A DNA stretch of 64,000 nt, from assembly GCF_002116635.1 (NCBI RefSeq), contig NZ_LQPW01000048.1, positions 1-64,000 of the forward strand, read 5' to 3'. Shown in pieces: positions 26,663 to 35,370 of the stretch. Source of the DNA: Mycobacterium szulgai. Its GTDB lineage: Bacteria > Actinomycetota > Actinomycetes > Mycobacteriales > Mycobacteriaceae. A program made the position numbers and the translations under genes. The notes under the pieces are model-generated. The model searched no databases. It was not told the DNA's origin and worked only from the letters and a program-made list of their open reading frames with translations. Within the stretch, counting starts at the first letter, position 1. Each line of letters starts with the position of its first letter.

Positions 26663-28891
26663 TCAAACTGCCGGGACGGTGGAACCCGCCACCCGGAAAG
26701 TCACGTCGATGGTGGTTCCATTCGAGGAATTTTCGACCTCCACCGTGTCGCTCATCGCCCTGATCAGGGGCAGGCCGCGGCCGCTGTTGCCCGGATTGAC
26801 GGCGGGTGTCTTCCACGAACCGGAATCCACGATTCGCGCGCGGATCTCGCCGTCGACGGCCGTGGCCTCGAGCAGCATGGTGCCGACTTCGTGTCCGCGA
26901 TAGGCGTGCTCGACGCAATTGGTGCAGGCCTCGCTGATGACGAGCACGATATCGGTCGCCTGTGCCTCCGGGACTTCGGCTGCCTTGAGCCATGAGGTGA
27001 GCTCACGCCGCAGCGGCGCCAATTGCTCTGCATGAGCGTCGGTTTCAATACGAAGCGGTGCCAGTTGGTGTCTGTATACCACCATGGCGACGTCGTCGTC
27101 ATAGCCACCCAGCGGAGCCAATTGGTTCAGCACCGCATCGGCGACATCGCTGATCGGCAAGTCATTGCTTTCCAACAAAACCTCCGCGACGCGGTCCAGG
27201 CCCTTGTCGATCGACTCGTGTTTACGCTCCACCAGCCCATCGGTGAACAACATCAGCGTTGAGCCGGGCCGCAGCGTCCTAGCCGCTTGTGGCCGAGTCT
27301 CGTTGCGGCGCACGGCAAGTGGCACCGACGATGCATCGGTCAGCAGCTGCGTCCCAGCCCCGGTCCCAGCACCCGCGAGCACGGCAGGCATGTGCCCGGC
27401 ATTGCTGTATTCCAACACTCCCGACCGGGTGTCCAGAATGGCCAGAAAAACGGTGGTGCAGTACGCATCTGGAATGAGCGACGCGGCCGCGTCGAGCTGT
27501 TCGAGTAATAGCGCGGGCTTTGCGCCGGTGATCAGCAGCGCGCGGGCCGAGCTGCGCAGCTGGCCCATGATGGCCGCGGCGGGCAATCCCCGGCCCACGC
27601 AGTCGCCCACCACGATGCCGATCCGGTGATCGTCGATAGGCAACACGTCATACCAGTCGCCGCCAATCTCCAGCGGTGGAACGGCGGGCTCGTAGCGAAC
27701 GGCGAAGCCCGGCGGCGGTTCCATCGGTGGCAGCAGCGCACGTTGCAAGGTGAGCGAGGTCACGCGGGCGCTCTCGAACTGGCGGACATGCTGGATCGCC
27801 AGGCTCAAGTGCCCGATGAGCACGGTGACCAGCAGCCGGTCCTCGGCGGTCACCCAGCGCGGTACCCCAAGCTCTAGCCACAGCGCCACATCACCGGTGC
27901 CCGACAGCACCGCGACCAGGCCCTTGGCCTTACCCGCAGCTTCCGGCCACTCGACCGTCCTTGCCGTCAGCGGCAGCTGATGGCGCGCGTCTTGGAATGT
28001 CTGACGCAGCAACGGATCCAGGGTTCGCCACGGCGATTCGGCGGGCTCGTCAGCTATCTGGACAGTCGGCTCGCCGTCGCCTGGCGGCCACACGGCCAAA
28101 ACCACCCGACTTACATCGACCGCCGCCCGGCACTCGTCGAGCGTGATCGACAGAACCTCTGCCACGCTCTTGGCGACGCCGACTGCCGTGGCAAGCCGCA
28201 GCACCGCGCTTTCGCGTGCGGCGAAGGCGCGTTCGGCGGTGATGTCGCGAACGGTTCCCACGTAAACGTCGAGATCTGCGCCGGGCCCGGTGACCGCGTT
28301 GATACTCACCGTGACCCAGGCCAGATGGCCGTCGCGATGCCGGATCGGTGTCTCGTATTGGGAGCTGCCCTCCCGCCGAACCCGCTGCTGTTCCTGCATC
28401 GCGGTCGTCTTGTCGACCAGCCACGGGTGTGGCCATTCGTAGGGCAGATCCTCCGCGGAATAGCCGAGTATCTCGGCGAAGGCGTTGTTTATCTCGACCA
28501 CTGCGCCGTCGTGGTCGGCGACGAAAAACCCCTCCTGCAGGGAATTGACCAGGGCGGTGCGGAACTTGTCGCGATCGGCGAGATCCTCGGCGCGGGCCCG
28601 CTCTTCGGCGTATCGGCGGGTGCCGTCGAGGAATCCGCGGGTTGCGACATCGAGTGCGGCCAACGTCTGCAGCAGGAATTCCAGCGCCGCAGGCGCATCG
28701 ACCTGAGCAGTCTTAGCAAGGTTGTCAACCGTATGGAAGTGAGCCTCGATGATGTCGAGGATGCTGATCTGTTCCTGCAGCGCTCGCCGGCCCAGTTCGT
28801 GGCCGGCGGCCAAATAGTCCTCACCGCGCGCCTCGAGGTAGGCGTTGAGCGTAGCGATGTACTGATCGCGGAATTCGTCTGTGTTGGTCAT
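26663..28891 (-). CDS. RsbU-type phosphatase fusion: RsbU_N-PAS-GAF-PP2C(SpoIIE)-HATPase
   Basis: 742 aa from ATG at 28891 (ATGA overlap with the RsbX-like gene). Domain order: an RsbU_N-like helical domain (1 to about 90; YLAAGHELGRRALQEQISILDIIEAHF), which in Bacillus RsbU binds RsbT; a PAS domain (about 110-225; LVNSLQEGFFVADHDGAVVEINNAF); a GAF-like region (about 230-385); a PP2C/SpoIIE phosphatase (about 390-600; GGDWYDVLPIDD, GDCVGRGLPAAAIMGQL, MLFTDGLVE, GYDDDVAMVV); and an RsbW-like HATPase (about 610-742; EACTNCVEHAYRG, GRGLPLIRAM). It resembles Rv1364c but lacks that protein's STAS tail. It should dephosphorylate an anti-anti-sigma factor such as RsfB. Confidence 0.9.
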   Translation of the reverse strand: MTNTDEFRDQYIATLNAYLEARGEDYLAAGHELGRRALQEQISILDIIEAHFHTVDNLAKTAQVDAPAALEFLLQTLAALDVATRGFLDGTRRYAEERARAEDLADRDKFRTALVNSLQEGFFVADHDGAVVEINNAFAEILGYSAEDLPYEWPHPWLVDKTTAMQEQQRVRREGSSQYETPIRHRDGHLAWVTVSINAVTGPGADLDVYVGTVRDITAERAFAARESAVLRLATAVGVAKSVAEVLSITLDECRAAVDVSRVVLAVWPPGDGEPTVQIADEPAESPWRTLDPLLRQTFQDARHQLPLTARTVEWPEAAGKAKGLVAVLSGTGDVALWLELGVPRWVTAEDRLLVTVLIGHLSLAIQHVRQFESARVTSLTLQRALLPPMEPPPGFAVRYEPAVPPLEIGGDWYDVLPIDDHRIGIVVGDCVGRGLPAAAIMGQLRSSARALLITGAKPALLLEQLDAAASLIPDAYCTTVFLAILDTRSGVLEYSNAGHMPAVLAGAGTGAGTQLLTDASSVPLAVRRNETRPQAARTLRPGSTLMLFTDGLVERKHESIDKGLDRVAEVLLESNDLPISDVADAVLNQLAPLGGYDDDVAMVVYRHQLAPLRIETDAHAEQLAPLRRELTSWLKAAEVPEAQATDIVLVISEACTNCVEHAYRGHEVGTMLLEATAVDGEIRARIVDSGSWKTPAVNPGNSGRGLPLIRAMSDTVEVENSSNGTTIDVTFRVAGSTVPAV

Positions 28892-29514
28892 CTCGAGCTG
28901 CCTCGGTGACGCGCGGCGAGCACCAGTGCGTCGTCGGTCTCCTTGGCGTGCTTGGTCAGTATGTGGTCGGCGATGTCTACTGCCGAGGCGGCGAAGTCGA
29001 TGTGGTCGAGGTGGTCCTCGGTGATGCCATCGCTGGCTATTACCATCAGATCGCCGGTGCGCGTCGAAACCACTTGTGCGGGTGTGATTTCCGGAATTCG
29101 ATAGCCGACTATTCCGCCGGTGAGGCGGGCTGAGGAGCGGAGCTGGATGCCGGTTGCCGCTTTGGCCACCAGGTTGGCGGTGACGTTTCCGATTCCGGTC
29201 CAGCTCAGCCGTCCGGTGTCGAACTCGATGCGCGCCAGGGTCATTGCCACACCCCGGGTGCCGCCGAGCATGCGGTGGCAAAGCTGGATCAGTACCTCGA
29301 CCCGTTCGCTGCGGGCGCTGCGGAGTGCGTCCAAGGCGGTCAGCGCGGCGGTTGCGGCGGCCGGTCCGTGCCCGAGCCCGTCGAGCACCCCGAACAGCGC
29401 GGAAGTGTCGTCGACGCCCACCGCGATCGCCTGGTCGCCGCAGACAAGCTCGCCCGGTCGTGGGCGACTCGCGATCGCCCACTCGATCGGCCCCAGCTTG
29501 CCGTGATCACGCAC
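28888..29514 (-). CDS. RsbX-like SpoIIE-type serine phosphatase
   Basis: 208 aa, GTG at 29514 overlapping the rsbT stop by 8 bp. A single minimal PP2C domain: GDQAIAV, LFGVLDGLGHGPAAATAAL, ARIEFDTGRLSWTGIGNVTANLV and VIASDGITEDH. In Bacillus, RsbX resets the stressosome by dephosphorylating RsbS and RsbR; the position right after rsbT supports that role. An alternative is a phosphatase acting on the STAS protein directly. Confidence 0.88.
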   Translation of the reverse strand: MRDHGKLGPIEWAIASRPRPGELVCGDQAIAVGVDDTSALFGVLDGLGHGPAAATAALTALDALRSARSERVEVLIQLCHRMLGGTRGVAMTLARIEFDTGRLSWTGIGNVTANLVAKAATGIQLRSSARLTGGIVGYRIPEITPAQVVSTRTGDLMVIASDGITEDHLDHIDFAASAVDIADHILTKHAKETDDALVLAARHRGSSR

Positions 29515-29917
29515 GGGCCGGCACCCACTTCCACATTTCGATGATCGTCCCTTGACCCAGTGCGGATTTCACGATCAGCCGGTCCATCAGGCGCCGGGCG
29601 CCGGGCAGGCCGAGCCCGAGGCCGCGGCCGGTGGAATACCCGTCTTCGAGTGCACGCTCGATATCGGCGATGCCGGGACCGTCGTCCTCGGCGCGCACCA
29701 CCAGCGCCTTGCGTCCCTCGCGGTCTCCAACCCCGACCGAAACCTCGCCGCGCCCAGCGTAACTGGTGATGTTGCGGGCGACTTCGGAGATCGCGGTGGC
29801 GATCATGGTGACATCGGTCAGCGAAAAGCCAAGATCCAGCGCGAGCTGATGTCCGGCTTTGCGGGCGGCGACAATGTCGTCGGGATTGCCTATGACGACC
29901 ACAATGTCATCCGGCAC
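29507..29917 (-). CDS. RsbT-like serine/threonine switch kinase
   Basis: 136 aa from GTG at 29917 (frame opens earlier at 29971 but that would overlap rsbS by 65 bp; Bacillus RsbT is 133 aa). GHKL ATPase motifs are complete: N-box SEVARNI, G1 DDGPGI and G2 GRGLGLGLPGARRLMD. RsbT is held by the RsbR-RsbS stressosome, phosphorylates it under stress, and then activates RsbU. The sequence order rsbR-rsbS-rsbT is the canonical one. Confidence 0.92.
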   Translation of the reverse strand: MPDDIVVVIGNPDDIVAARKAGHQLALDLGFSLTDVTMIATAISEVARNITSYAGRGEVSVGVGDREGRKALVVRAEDDGPGIADIERALEDGYSTGRGLGLGLPGARRLMDRLIVKSALGQGTIIEMWKWVPARA

Positions 29918-30296
29918 CGTCGCGCCCGATCGCTGATTTGCCTGCTCCCGGTTGGCGATTGAGCAGGGCAATGCCCTCTTCCAGGTCCAGCGCGGTATTC
30001 ATGTCGTCGAATGTCAAGCCCAGTTGAACCATCGCGAAGGCCACCTCTGGTTGCAGCCCCACGATCACCGTCTCGGCACCGCGTAGCCGGGTCATGTGGG
30101 CGATGGTGCGCAGCGACCGGGCCGCGAACGAGTCCATCACGTCGATGGCGGTGACGTCGACGATGATGCCCTGCGCCCGGAACCGGCTGACGCGCTCCAT
30201 GAGTTCGTACCGGAGCCGTTCGGTGTCGGAGTCGGTGAGCGCAGCCTGCACCGACGCGATGAGAAAGGCGCCTTGCTTCAAGATTGGTACTGGCAT
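29907..30296 (-). CDS. RsbS-like stressosome scaffold protein (STAS)
   Basis: 129 aa single STAS domain: MPVPILKQGAFLIASVQAALTDSDTERL at the start and VDVTAIDVMDSFAARSLRTIA in the centre. The Ser in DSFAAR corresponds to the residue phosphorylated by RsbT in Bacillus RsbS. It starts 35 bp after rsbR and overlaps rsbT by 11 bp. Confidence 0.92.
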   Translation of the reverse strand: MPVPILKQGAFLIASVQAALTDSDTERLRYELMERVSRFRAQGIIVDVTAIDVMDSFAARSLRTIAHMTRLRGAETVIVGLQPEVAFAMVQLGLTFDDMNTALDLEEGIALLNRQPGAGKSAIGRDGAG

Positions 30297-30331
30297 GGTG
30301 TGCTCGCGTTGGTCGGTGCGGTCGCGTTCCT

Positions 30332-31225
30332 TTATTCGCCGGTGCGGGTGACTTCGTAGCCCAGCAGGCGCTCGGCTTCTTCGATACCGCCTTGCAAGTC
30401 GCCGACGGCGTTCATCTTCGACAGGTCCAGCCCGATCGTGACCAGTGTCAAGGCGATCTCAGACGATAGGCCGGTGATGATCACGCTGGCACCCATCAAC
30501 CCGGAGGCATCGACCGTCTGCACCAGGTGGTTGGCCACCGTGGAGTCGATGGTGGGCACACCGGTGATGTCGATGACGACCACCTTGGCGCGGTTGGCGC
30601 GAATGGCGCGCAACAGTTGCTCGGTGACCTGACGAGCACGCTGGCTGTCCAGCACCCCGATGATCGGCAGAATCAGCAGCTGCTCACGCACCTGCAGCAC
30701 CGGCGTCGACAGCTCGCGGATGGCCTCCTGCTGCTGGCGGATGATGCGCTCGCGTTCCTGCACGAAGCTGACGGCCACGGTGTTGGCGATGCGGTTGGCC
30801 GCCGGTTCATAAGCGTCCAGCACCCGGTTCAGCATCCCGAACTCGGCTTGGTACTTCTCGAACAACGATCGGGCCAGAACGTCACGCAGCAGTAGCACGA
30901 TGCCGACGACCTCGTCGGTTTCCACGCCACGGGGGATGATGCGTTCGGACAGGTCGCGCGCGTAGGCCTGCAACGCCTCGACGCTACCGGTCTCGAGCAC
31001 CTCGACGTAGTTGTCGTAGACGGCGGTCGCCTCGGAGAAGAGCTCTTCGGGCGTCATTGCGGTGAGCAGTTCCGCGTCGGTGATTCTGCGGGCCCACTCT
31101 TCGCGCAGTGCGGTTCGATTGCGGCGCAGGTGCTGAACGAGTTGTGGCAGCAAACCCTCGCTGGAGATGTTGAGCGTCTGCGCGGCGGCGCTGGTAATGC
31201 TGAAATCTGACGGCGAATCTGACAT
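30332..31225 (-). CDS. RsbR-like stressosome sensor protein
   Basis: 297 aa. A helical N-terminal sensory region (about 1-175; LVQHLRRNRTALREEWARRI, ...) is followed by a linker (QQQEAIRELSTPVLQVREQLLILPIIGVLDSQRARQV) and a STAS domain with VVIDITGVPTIDSTVANHLVQTVDASGLMGA, where the Thr of DST is the phospho-site position. N-terminal domains of RsbR proteins usually have a globin fold; here the fold is not obvious. ATG has GGGAGG upstream. First gene of the stressosome operon; starts 161 bp from rsfB, divergently. Confidence 0.92.
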   Translation of the reverse strand: MSDSPSDFSITSAAAQTLNISSEGLLPQLVQHLRRNRTALREEWARRITDAELLTAMTPEELFSEATAVYDNYVEVLETGSVEALQAYARDLSERIIPRGVETDEVVGIVLLLRDVLARSLFEKYQAEFGMLNRVLDAYEPAANRIANTVAVSFVQERERIIRQQQEAIRELSTPVLQVREQLLILPIIGVLDSQRARQVTEQLLRAIRANRAKVVVIDITGVPTIDSTVANHLVQTVDASGLMGASVIITGLSSEIALTLVTIGLDLSKMNAVGDLQGGIEEAERLLGYEVTRTGE

Positions 31226-31386
31226 CTAGACCTCCCGCTGCTGCACCGCGCTCTGCACCGAGCGCGAGTCCTATGGCGAGACTAACGCGAGTCGGCCGGT
31301 TGGACGTGTTGAGGTCTTATTCTTTCTCGCAGTTCGCATGGGGGTTAGGCTTGCAGCACACTGACGGCTCAGACAAAGGATCGCCA

Positions 31387-31755
31387 TTGTCAGCTCCTGA
31401 TTCGATCACCGCCACGGTCGAGGACCACGAGGGGGTCAAGGTCCTCAGTATCGGCGGTGAAATTGACTTGGTCACCGCGCCGGCCCTTGAGGAAGCCATC
31501 GGCGGAGTGATAGCCGACGATCTGACAGCGCTGGTTATCGACTTGTCCGCGGTGGAGTTCCTCGGCTCGGTGGGCCTGAAGATTCTCGCCGCGACTTACG
31601 AGAAACTCGGTAGCACCGCTGAGTTCGGGGTGGTTGCGCGCGGTCCGGCGACGAGAAGGCCGATACATCTGACCGGATTGGACAAGACCTTCCCGCTGTA
31701 TCCGACGCTCGATGACGCCCTGACCGGCGTGCGGGACGGCAAGCTCAACCGCTGA
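31387..31755 (+). CDS. rsfB: anti-anti-sigma factor RsfB (STAS)
   Basis: 122 aa from TTG at 31387 (AAAGGAT upstream), the length of Rv3687c RsfB, the SigF-system anti-anti-sigma factor of M. tuberculosis. STAS core: VLSIGGEIDLVTAPALEEAI and VIDLSAVEFLGSVGLKIL with the phosphorylatable Ser in LGSVGL. It binds the anti-sigma factor (UsfX/RsbW) when unphosphorylated, freeing SigF. It is head-to-head with rsbR; in M. tuberculosis no stressosome is adjacent. It overlaps the convergent gene by 11 bp. Confidence 0.92.
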   Translation: MSAPDSITATVEDHEGVKVLSIGGEIDLVTAPALEEAIGGVIADDLTALVIDLSAVEFLGSVGLKILAATYEKLGSTAEFGVVARGPATRRPIHLTGLDKTFPLYPTLDDALTGVRDGKLNR

Positions 31756-32767
31756 AAGGCATTAGCGACAGATTCCGCCAGAAGTTCACCAGACTTTCGG
31801 TGCCGCCGAAGAGCGTCGTGAAATTCGTCGAATCGACCAGCACGATGTCGCCAGCGCGCTGATCCGTCGGCGGCATCCAGACCAGCGCATTGAATTCGGA
31901 ATTGCCCGCGTCGGTGAACGGATGGGGACGAGTCGGATCGATGCGCTGGCGGGCCAGCACGCGCAGCGCGTCGGTTTGCGGTGCCGTCAATTCGTAATGC
32001 GGCAGATGCGGGTGAAAGTTAAAGGTCGTGACATTGTCGAGCAGCCGTGGCGTATCCAGATCCGGGAAACCCGTGAGCGGCGCTATTTGGTTGCCGCCGG
32101 CCCCGGAGCCGATAACCGCCGGACGCAGACCCCATTTGTTGTAGACCGGCACTTCTAGCGCCGTCATCAGCGAACGCGTGTATTGGCTGAAGCGCTGCTG
32201 GCGCGGGACCAAGGGGTCGCCGTGATGCAGGTACTCGACCTGACGCTGCCGTTGGTCGTCGGTGAATCCGACATCGTGATGCGGGGCGAGCAGCAGACAC
32301 GTGCCTTCGCGCTGCAGCCACGCCTGAATTGCCGCTACTTCCCCGGGCTGCGCCTTGTCCTGTCCGAGCACGTGGTCGAGACCGAACACCATCAGGGTGT
32401 CGGTGTCGGCCAGCACCCGCTCGTCGATCGGCAGCCGATAGCCCGCCTGGTCGATGCGCGGGAAGACGGCGACCGGGTGGCCGGTGACCTCGCCGGCGAG
32501 CTTCTGGAAGTCCAGTGTCGAGCGGTGAAATAGCTCCAGCGTCCCGGCGATGCCCTGCAGAAAATGCGCCGCATCCCATTCGGGGGTTTCGTAATTGGGC
32601 CAGGCCGCCCTGCGGACCTCGGTGATGGTGGAGAACCGATTGTCCATGGCGGCCGGATCACGTTGCGATTCCCAGGGATAGCTCCAGGTCCAGTAGATGC
32701 TGATGCGACGGCGGCCTGGCGTGTGTCTGCGGGCCAGATGATCCTGGTTGTAGGTGCGCGCGTTCAT
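31745..32767 (-). CDS. protein of unknown function in a DyP-peroxidase operon
   Basis: 340 aa, ATGA overlap with the DyP gene upstream. No signal peptide. Recognisable features are a glutamine-amidotransferase-like flavour in the middle (DTLMVFGLDHVLGQDK, GTCLLLAPHHDVGF) and many aromatic and His residues (FNFHPHLPHYEL). I do not recognise the family and give no function; it probably acts with the peroxidase. Confidence 0.75.
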   Translation of the reverse strand: MNARTYNQDHLARRHTPGRRRISIYWTWSYPWESQRDPAAMDNRFSTITEVRRAAWPNYETPEWDAAHFLQGIAGTLELFHRSTLDFQKLAGEVTGHPVAVFPRIDQAGYRLPIDERVLADTDTLMVFGLDHVLGQDKAQPGEVAAIQAWLQREGTCLLLAPHHDVGFTDDQRQRQVEYLHHGDPLVPRQQRFSQYTRSLMTALEVPVYNKWGLRPAVIGSGAGGNQIAPLTGFPDLDTPRLLDNVTTFNFHPHLPHYELTAPQTDALRVLARQRIDPTRPHPFTDAGNSEFNALVWMPPTDQRAGDIVLVDSTNFTTLFGGTESLVNFWRNLSLMPFSG

Positions 32768-34080
32768 GGTGTACCCGCCAGGTATCTGAGGCCGTTGAGT
32801 CCGGGCAGAAAGAAGTATGCGCCGCCGGTCAGGGTGGTGAAGGCGGGCAGGCCCTTGAGCGTCTTGCGGATGGGGCGTTTGGGAATCTTGTATTCCAGTG
32901 TGCCGTCCTGTGTTCCGCAGAAGGGGTCGCGTTCGTTGCCCAGCTCGTGAAAGTTGCGGTCGTTGATCCAGACGTTCTGTGCGAACTCGAATTGCCGAAT
33001 GAGGCTGGCGCAGATGATGAATGCCGCGATCCCGCGATCGGCGCCGTCGTCAGGCGCGCCGTCGGGAAGCTGTGTTCCGTAGGTAGCCCCGCGCCGGATC
33101 ATCCGGCGCCGATTCATATTGGGCGCGGTGTCGCGTGGGTTGAGCCGCCGGATATGGGATCCCAGGGGTACCGCATAGCCGACGGGATCCATATTCCGGT
33201 AGTCGAAGTCGTTGTTACGCAAAGCATCTGCGCCCAGTTCCGGGTCGTCGCGCTGCGGCGCCAGAGCCAGCGGCGCCCCGCTTCGCCACCTGCCCATCAG
33301 CTTGGCCGCGAGCAATTCCTGCTCGTCTGATGTCGCGGCCTGCTCGGCCAGGTAGCTGCGAAAGAGCCCGACGTGTTCGCGCAGCCGCCGGTAGGCCATA
33401 TAGCTGCCATTGCGCGACAACGCCTCGGGCTGCGGCAGTTTCGGAACCACACCATCTTCGTCGGGATAGCCAAGGATGAACTCGCCGGCCTTCAGCGGCC
33501 CTCCCGAGCCCGGTGTCGGTTCTTCGCCGGACCCTTCGATCACGGGTTGCGACAACCGGTCCCGAAACCCGAAATGGTCGTGCGCATAGTTGAACGGCGG
33601 CGTCGCGTTCAGATCGAGGAAGGACAACACCCGAACGCCGGAGCAGCGGGTCACCAGATCGGCATGCAAGGCAGTGCAGCGCCGGTGTTCAGTATCGTTG
33701 CGGGCGAACAGGATTGCGATCGCGTGCAGTTCGTCGCCGGCCAGTCCGCCCACCCAGTTGTCGGGGTGGTTTGCCCCGGTGTCGCCCAGGATATCGGCGC
33801 GGGCGACCATGCCTTCCCGGAATTCGTCGGGAAAGGTGGCCAGCGCGTCTTCGGAGACGCCCAGTGCCCGCAGGCCGTTCCAGGTGAACGCCAGCGTGAT
33901 CCAGCGGTCGTTGCTGTCCATCGTCCTTCGGGCGTCGGCCGCCGACTGGACCTTGTCCACCAATTCGGACAACCAGGCCCGCCCTCCCGCAGGGTCATCG
34001 AACGAGAGGAACTCATAGCGCCCGGTCATCGCGGGTGTGCGCGTGACGATGATGTGCTGGATGTTGTCTAGATCAAGCAT
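32764..34080 (-). CDS. DyP-type haem peroxidase-like protein
   Basis: 438 aa without an obvious export signal. The DyP hallmarks are GSHIRRLNPRD near residue 312 (proximal His) and MIRRGATYG near residue 331 (distal Arg); the N-terminal ferredoxin-like half ends with GFRDRLSQPVIEG, where the classical GxxDG has Asp kept but Gly replaced by Arg. C-terminal FAQNVWINDRNFHEL fits the family. DyP enzymes oxidise dyes, phenolics and Mn using H2O2. The altered GxxDG may change activity. It is the middle gene of a three-gene unit. Confidence 0.85.
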   Translation of the reverse strand: MLDLDNIQHIIVTRTPAMTGRYEFLSFDDPAGGRAWLSELVDKVQSAADARRTMDSNDRWITLAFTWNGLRALGVSEDALATFPDEFREGMVARADILGDTGANHPDNWVGGLAGDELHAIAILFARNDTEHRRCTALHADLVTRCSGVRVLSFLDLNATPPFNYAHDHFGFRDRLSQPVIEGSGEEPTPGSGGPLKAGEFILGYPDEDGVVPKLPQPEALSRNGSYMAYRRLREHVGLFRSYLAEQAATSDEQELLAAKLMGRWRSGAPLALAPQRDDPELGADALRNNDFDYRNMDPVGYAVPLGSHIRRLNPRDTAPNMNRRRMIRRGATYGTQLPDGAPDDGADRGIAAFIICASLIRQFEFAQNVWINDRNFHELGNERDPFCGTQDGTLEYKIPKRPIRKTLKGLPAFTTLTGGAYFFLPGLNGLRYLAGTP

Positions 34081-34093
34081 GCGGCAGCGCCGA

Positions 34094-34654
34094 TCACTGC
34101 ATCTGGTCCAGCATCTCGGAGAACGAGGCCTTCAGGCGCAGCGCCTTCTTGATCTCGTCGGCTGTGACGTAGGGGTACTCGCCGTACTCGAGGAAGCTGG
34201 GGAACTGGTGCTCGCGCACGAACCTGACGAATGCCTCGGGGTTGGTCTGCCAGTCCTCGGGGAAGCCCTCCAGGTTGGTGAACACCGTGCTGACGCCCGA
34301 CAGGGAGAACAGCTTGACCGCATCTTCGGTGTACTTGTCGAAATCGGTGTCGAAGATGCCCTGATACTGAAAATGCAGCCCGAATCCGACATCGAAGAGT
34401 AGCCAGCGCAGATAGTGCAGCCGAAGCGGGGCGAGCAGTTCGGGGTCGGCGGCGATGGCGGCTTCGATCACCTTGCCGTGCTCACGAATTGCCTCCTCGC
34501 GTCCCGGCTTGACCTTGGCGATGATCGAGAACCCATAGCAAGCCGGAGTCCGGGGAAAAACCGGGCCGTAACGGCCGCGCTGCAGTTCGAAATAGCCCTC
34601 CGCCGGGATGGCCATAGCGGCGGGTTTGCTCCACACGTGCTGGCTGGTATCCAC
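34094..34654 (-). CDS. conserved protein upstream of the DyP gene, possibly dimeric alpha-beta barrel
   Basis: 186 aa, GTG start at 34654. The segment LHYLRWLLFDVGFGLHFQYQ then GIFDTDFDKYTEDAVKLF and LEGFPEDWQTNPEAFVRFV resembles domains of the chlorite-dismutase/DyP superfamily in which a ferredoxin-like barrel carries HFARW and LLFTSNYDG-type motifs; this match is from memory and weak. It would make sense as a partner of the peroxidase. 13 bp precede the DyP start. Confidence 0.7.
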   Translation of the reverse strand: MDTSQHVWSKPAAMAIPAEGYFELQRGRYGPVFPRTPACYGFSIIAKVKPGREEAIREHGKVIEAAIAADPELLAPLRLHYLRWLLFDVGFGLHFQYQGIFDTDFDKYTEDAVKLFSLSGVSTVFTNLEGFPEDWQTNPEAFVRFVREHQFPSFLEYGEYPYVTADEIKKALRLKASFSEMLDQMQ

Positions 34655-34973
34655 ATCGATATCGTGTCACCACCGGCCCCCAGCGCCTAGAGATAACGGT
34701 TCCGTCACGAATCACGATCACGATTCCTTAAGAACGTCCAGGGATCTCTGAGAATCCTCATCATCGGCGCCCAGGCCTAGTAGTTTGCTTAGCTAACTGT
34801 GTCACTCGAGTTGCTCCTGTCACGCACTTAACAAAAGCGCCTGTTCGTTGACGGCGAACAGCGGCCGCTGCACCCCGGCTGCCCCTTTCGCCTCGGCTAC
34901 TTTGGATTCGGGGGATCGGGAGCCCCTTGGGACTAATTCGCGATCAATTCGCTTATCCGAAGGATCAATCATC
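34655..34973. other. intergenic region between the DyP operon and the haemophore-like gene
   Basis: 319 bp with lower GC than the genes around it. It must hold the promoters of two divergent units. I see a TTAGCTAA palindrome (34788-34795) in an AT-rich patch, AAGGATCAATC before the downstream ATG, and no coding potential. No SigF-like motif was found on either strand. Confidence 0.5.
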
Positions 34974-35351
34974 ATGAAATTCAGCAGTATCGGCGTGGGC
35001 GCCGGTTGTCTGCTCGGAGGACTCGCTATCGGCATTATCGGCGCACCGTCGGCCGCGGCAGCGCCCGACTGCAGCCCGGAGGGTGTGCACGCCACCGTTT
35101 CGTCGGTGACCGGCGCGGCCCAGCAGTACCTGGCCAGCCACCCGGGGGCCAGCCAGGTGGTCACCGCCGCCTACGGCCAGCCACGTGGCGACGCGGCCGC
35201 CAACATTCGCGGCTACTTCACCTCGCACCCCAATGAGTACTACGACCTGCGCGGGATTCTGGCGCCGATCGGTGACACCGAGCGGCAGTGCAATGTGGCG
35301 GCCCTGCCGCCGAACCTGGAATCGGCCTACCACGAGTTCATGGCCGGCTGA
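34974..35351 (+). CDS. secreted haemophore-like protein (Rv0203-type)
   Basis: 125 aa from ATG at 34974. A Sec signal peptide (MKFSSIGVGAGCLLGGLAIGIIGAPSAAAA) with an AxA cleavage site near residue 30, then a small helical domain with DCSPEGVHATVSSVTGAAQQYLASHPGASQ, FTSHPNEYYDLRGIL and a second Cys in ERQCNV. The two-Cys helical layout matches the mycobacterial haemophore-related family, whose founder Rv0203 binds haem outside the cell. Orphan gene followed by a terminator hairpin. Confidence 0.87.
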   Translation: MKFSSIGVGAGCLLGGLAIGIIGAPSAAAAPDCSPEGVHATVSSVTGAAQQYLASHPGASQVVTAAYGQPRGDAAANIRGYFTSHPNEYYDLRGILAPIGDTERQCNVAALPPNLESAYHEFMAG

Positions 35352-35370
35352 TTCAGCCTCGCGATAGACC

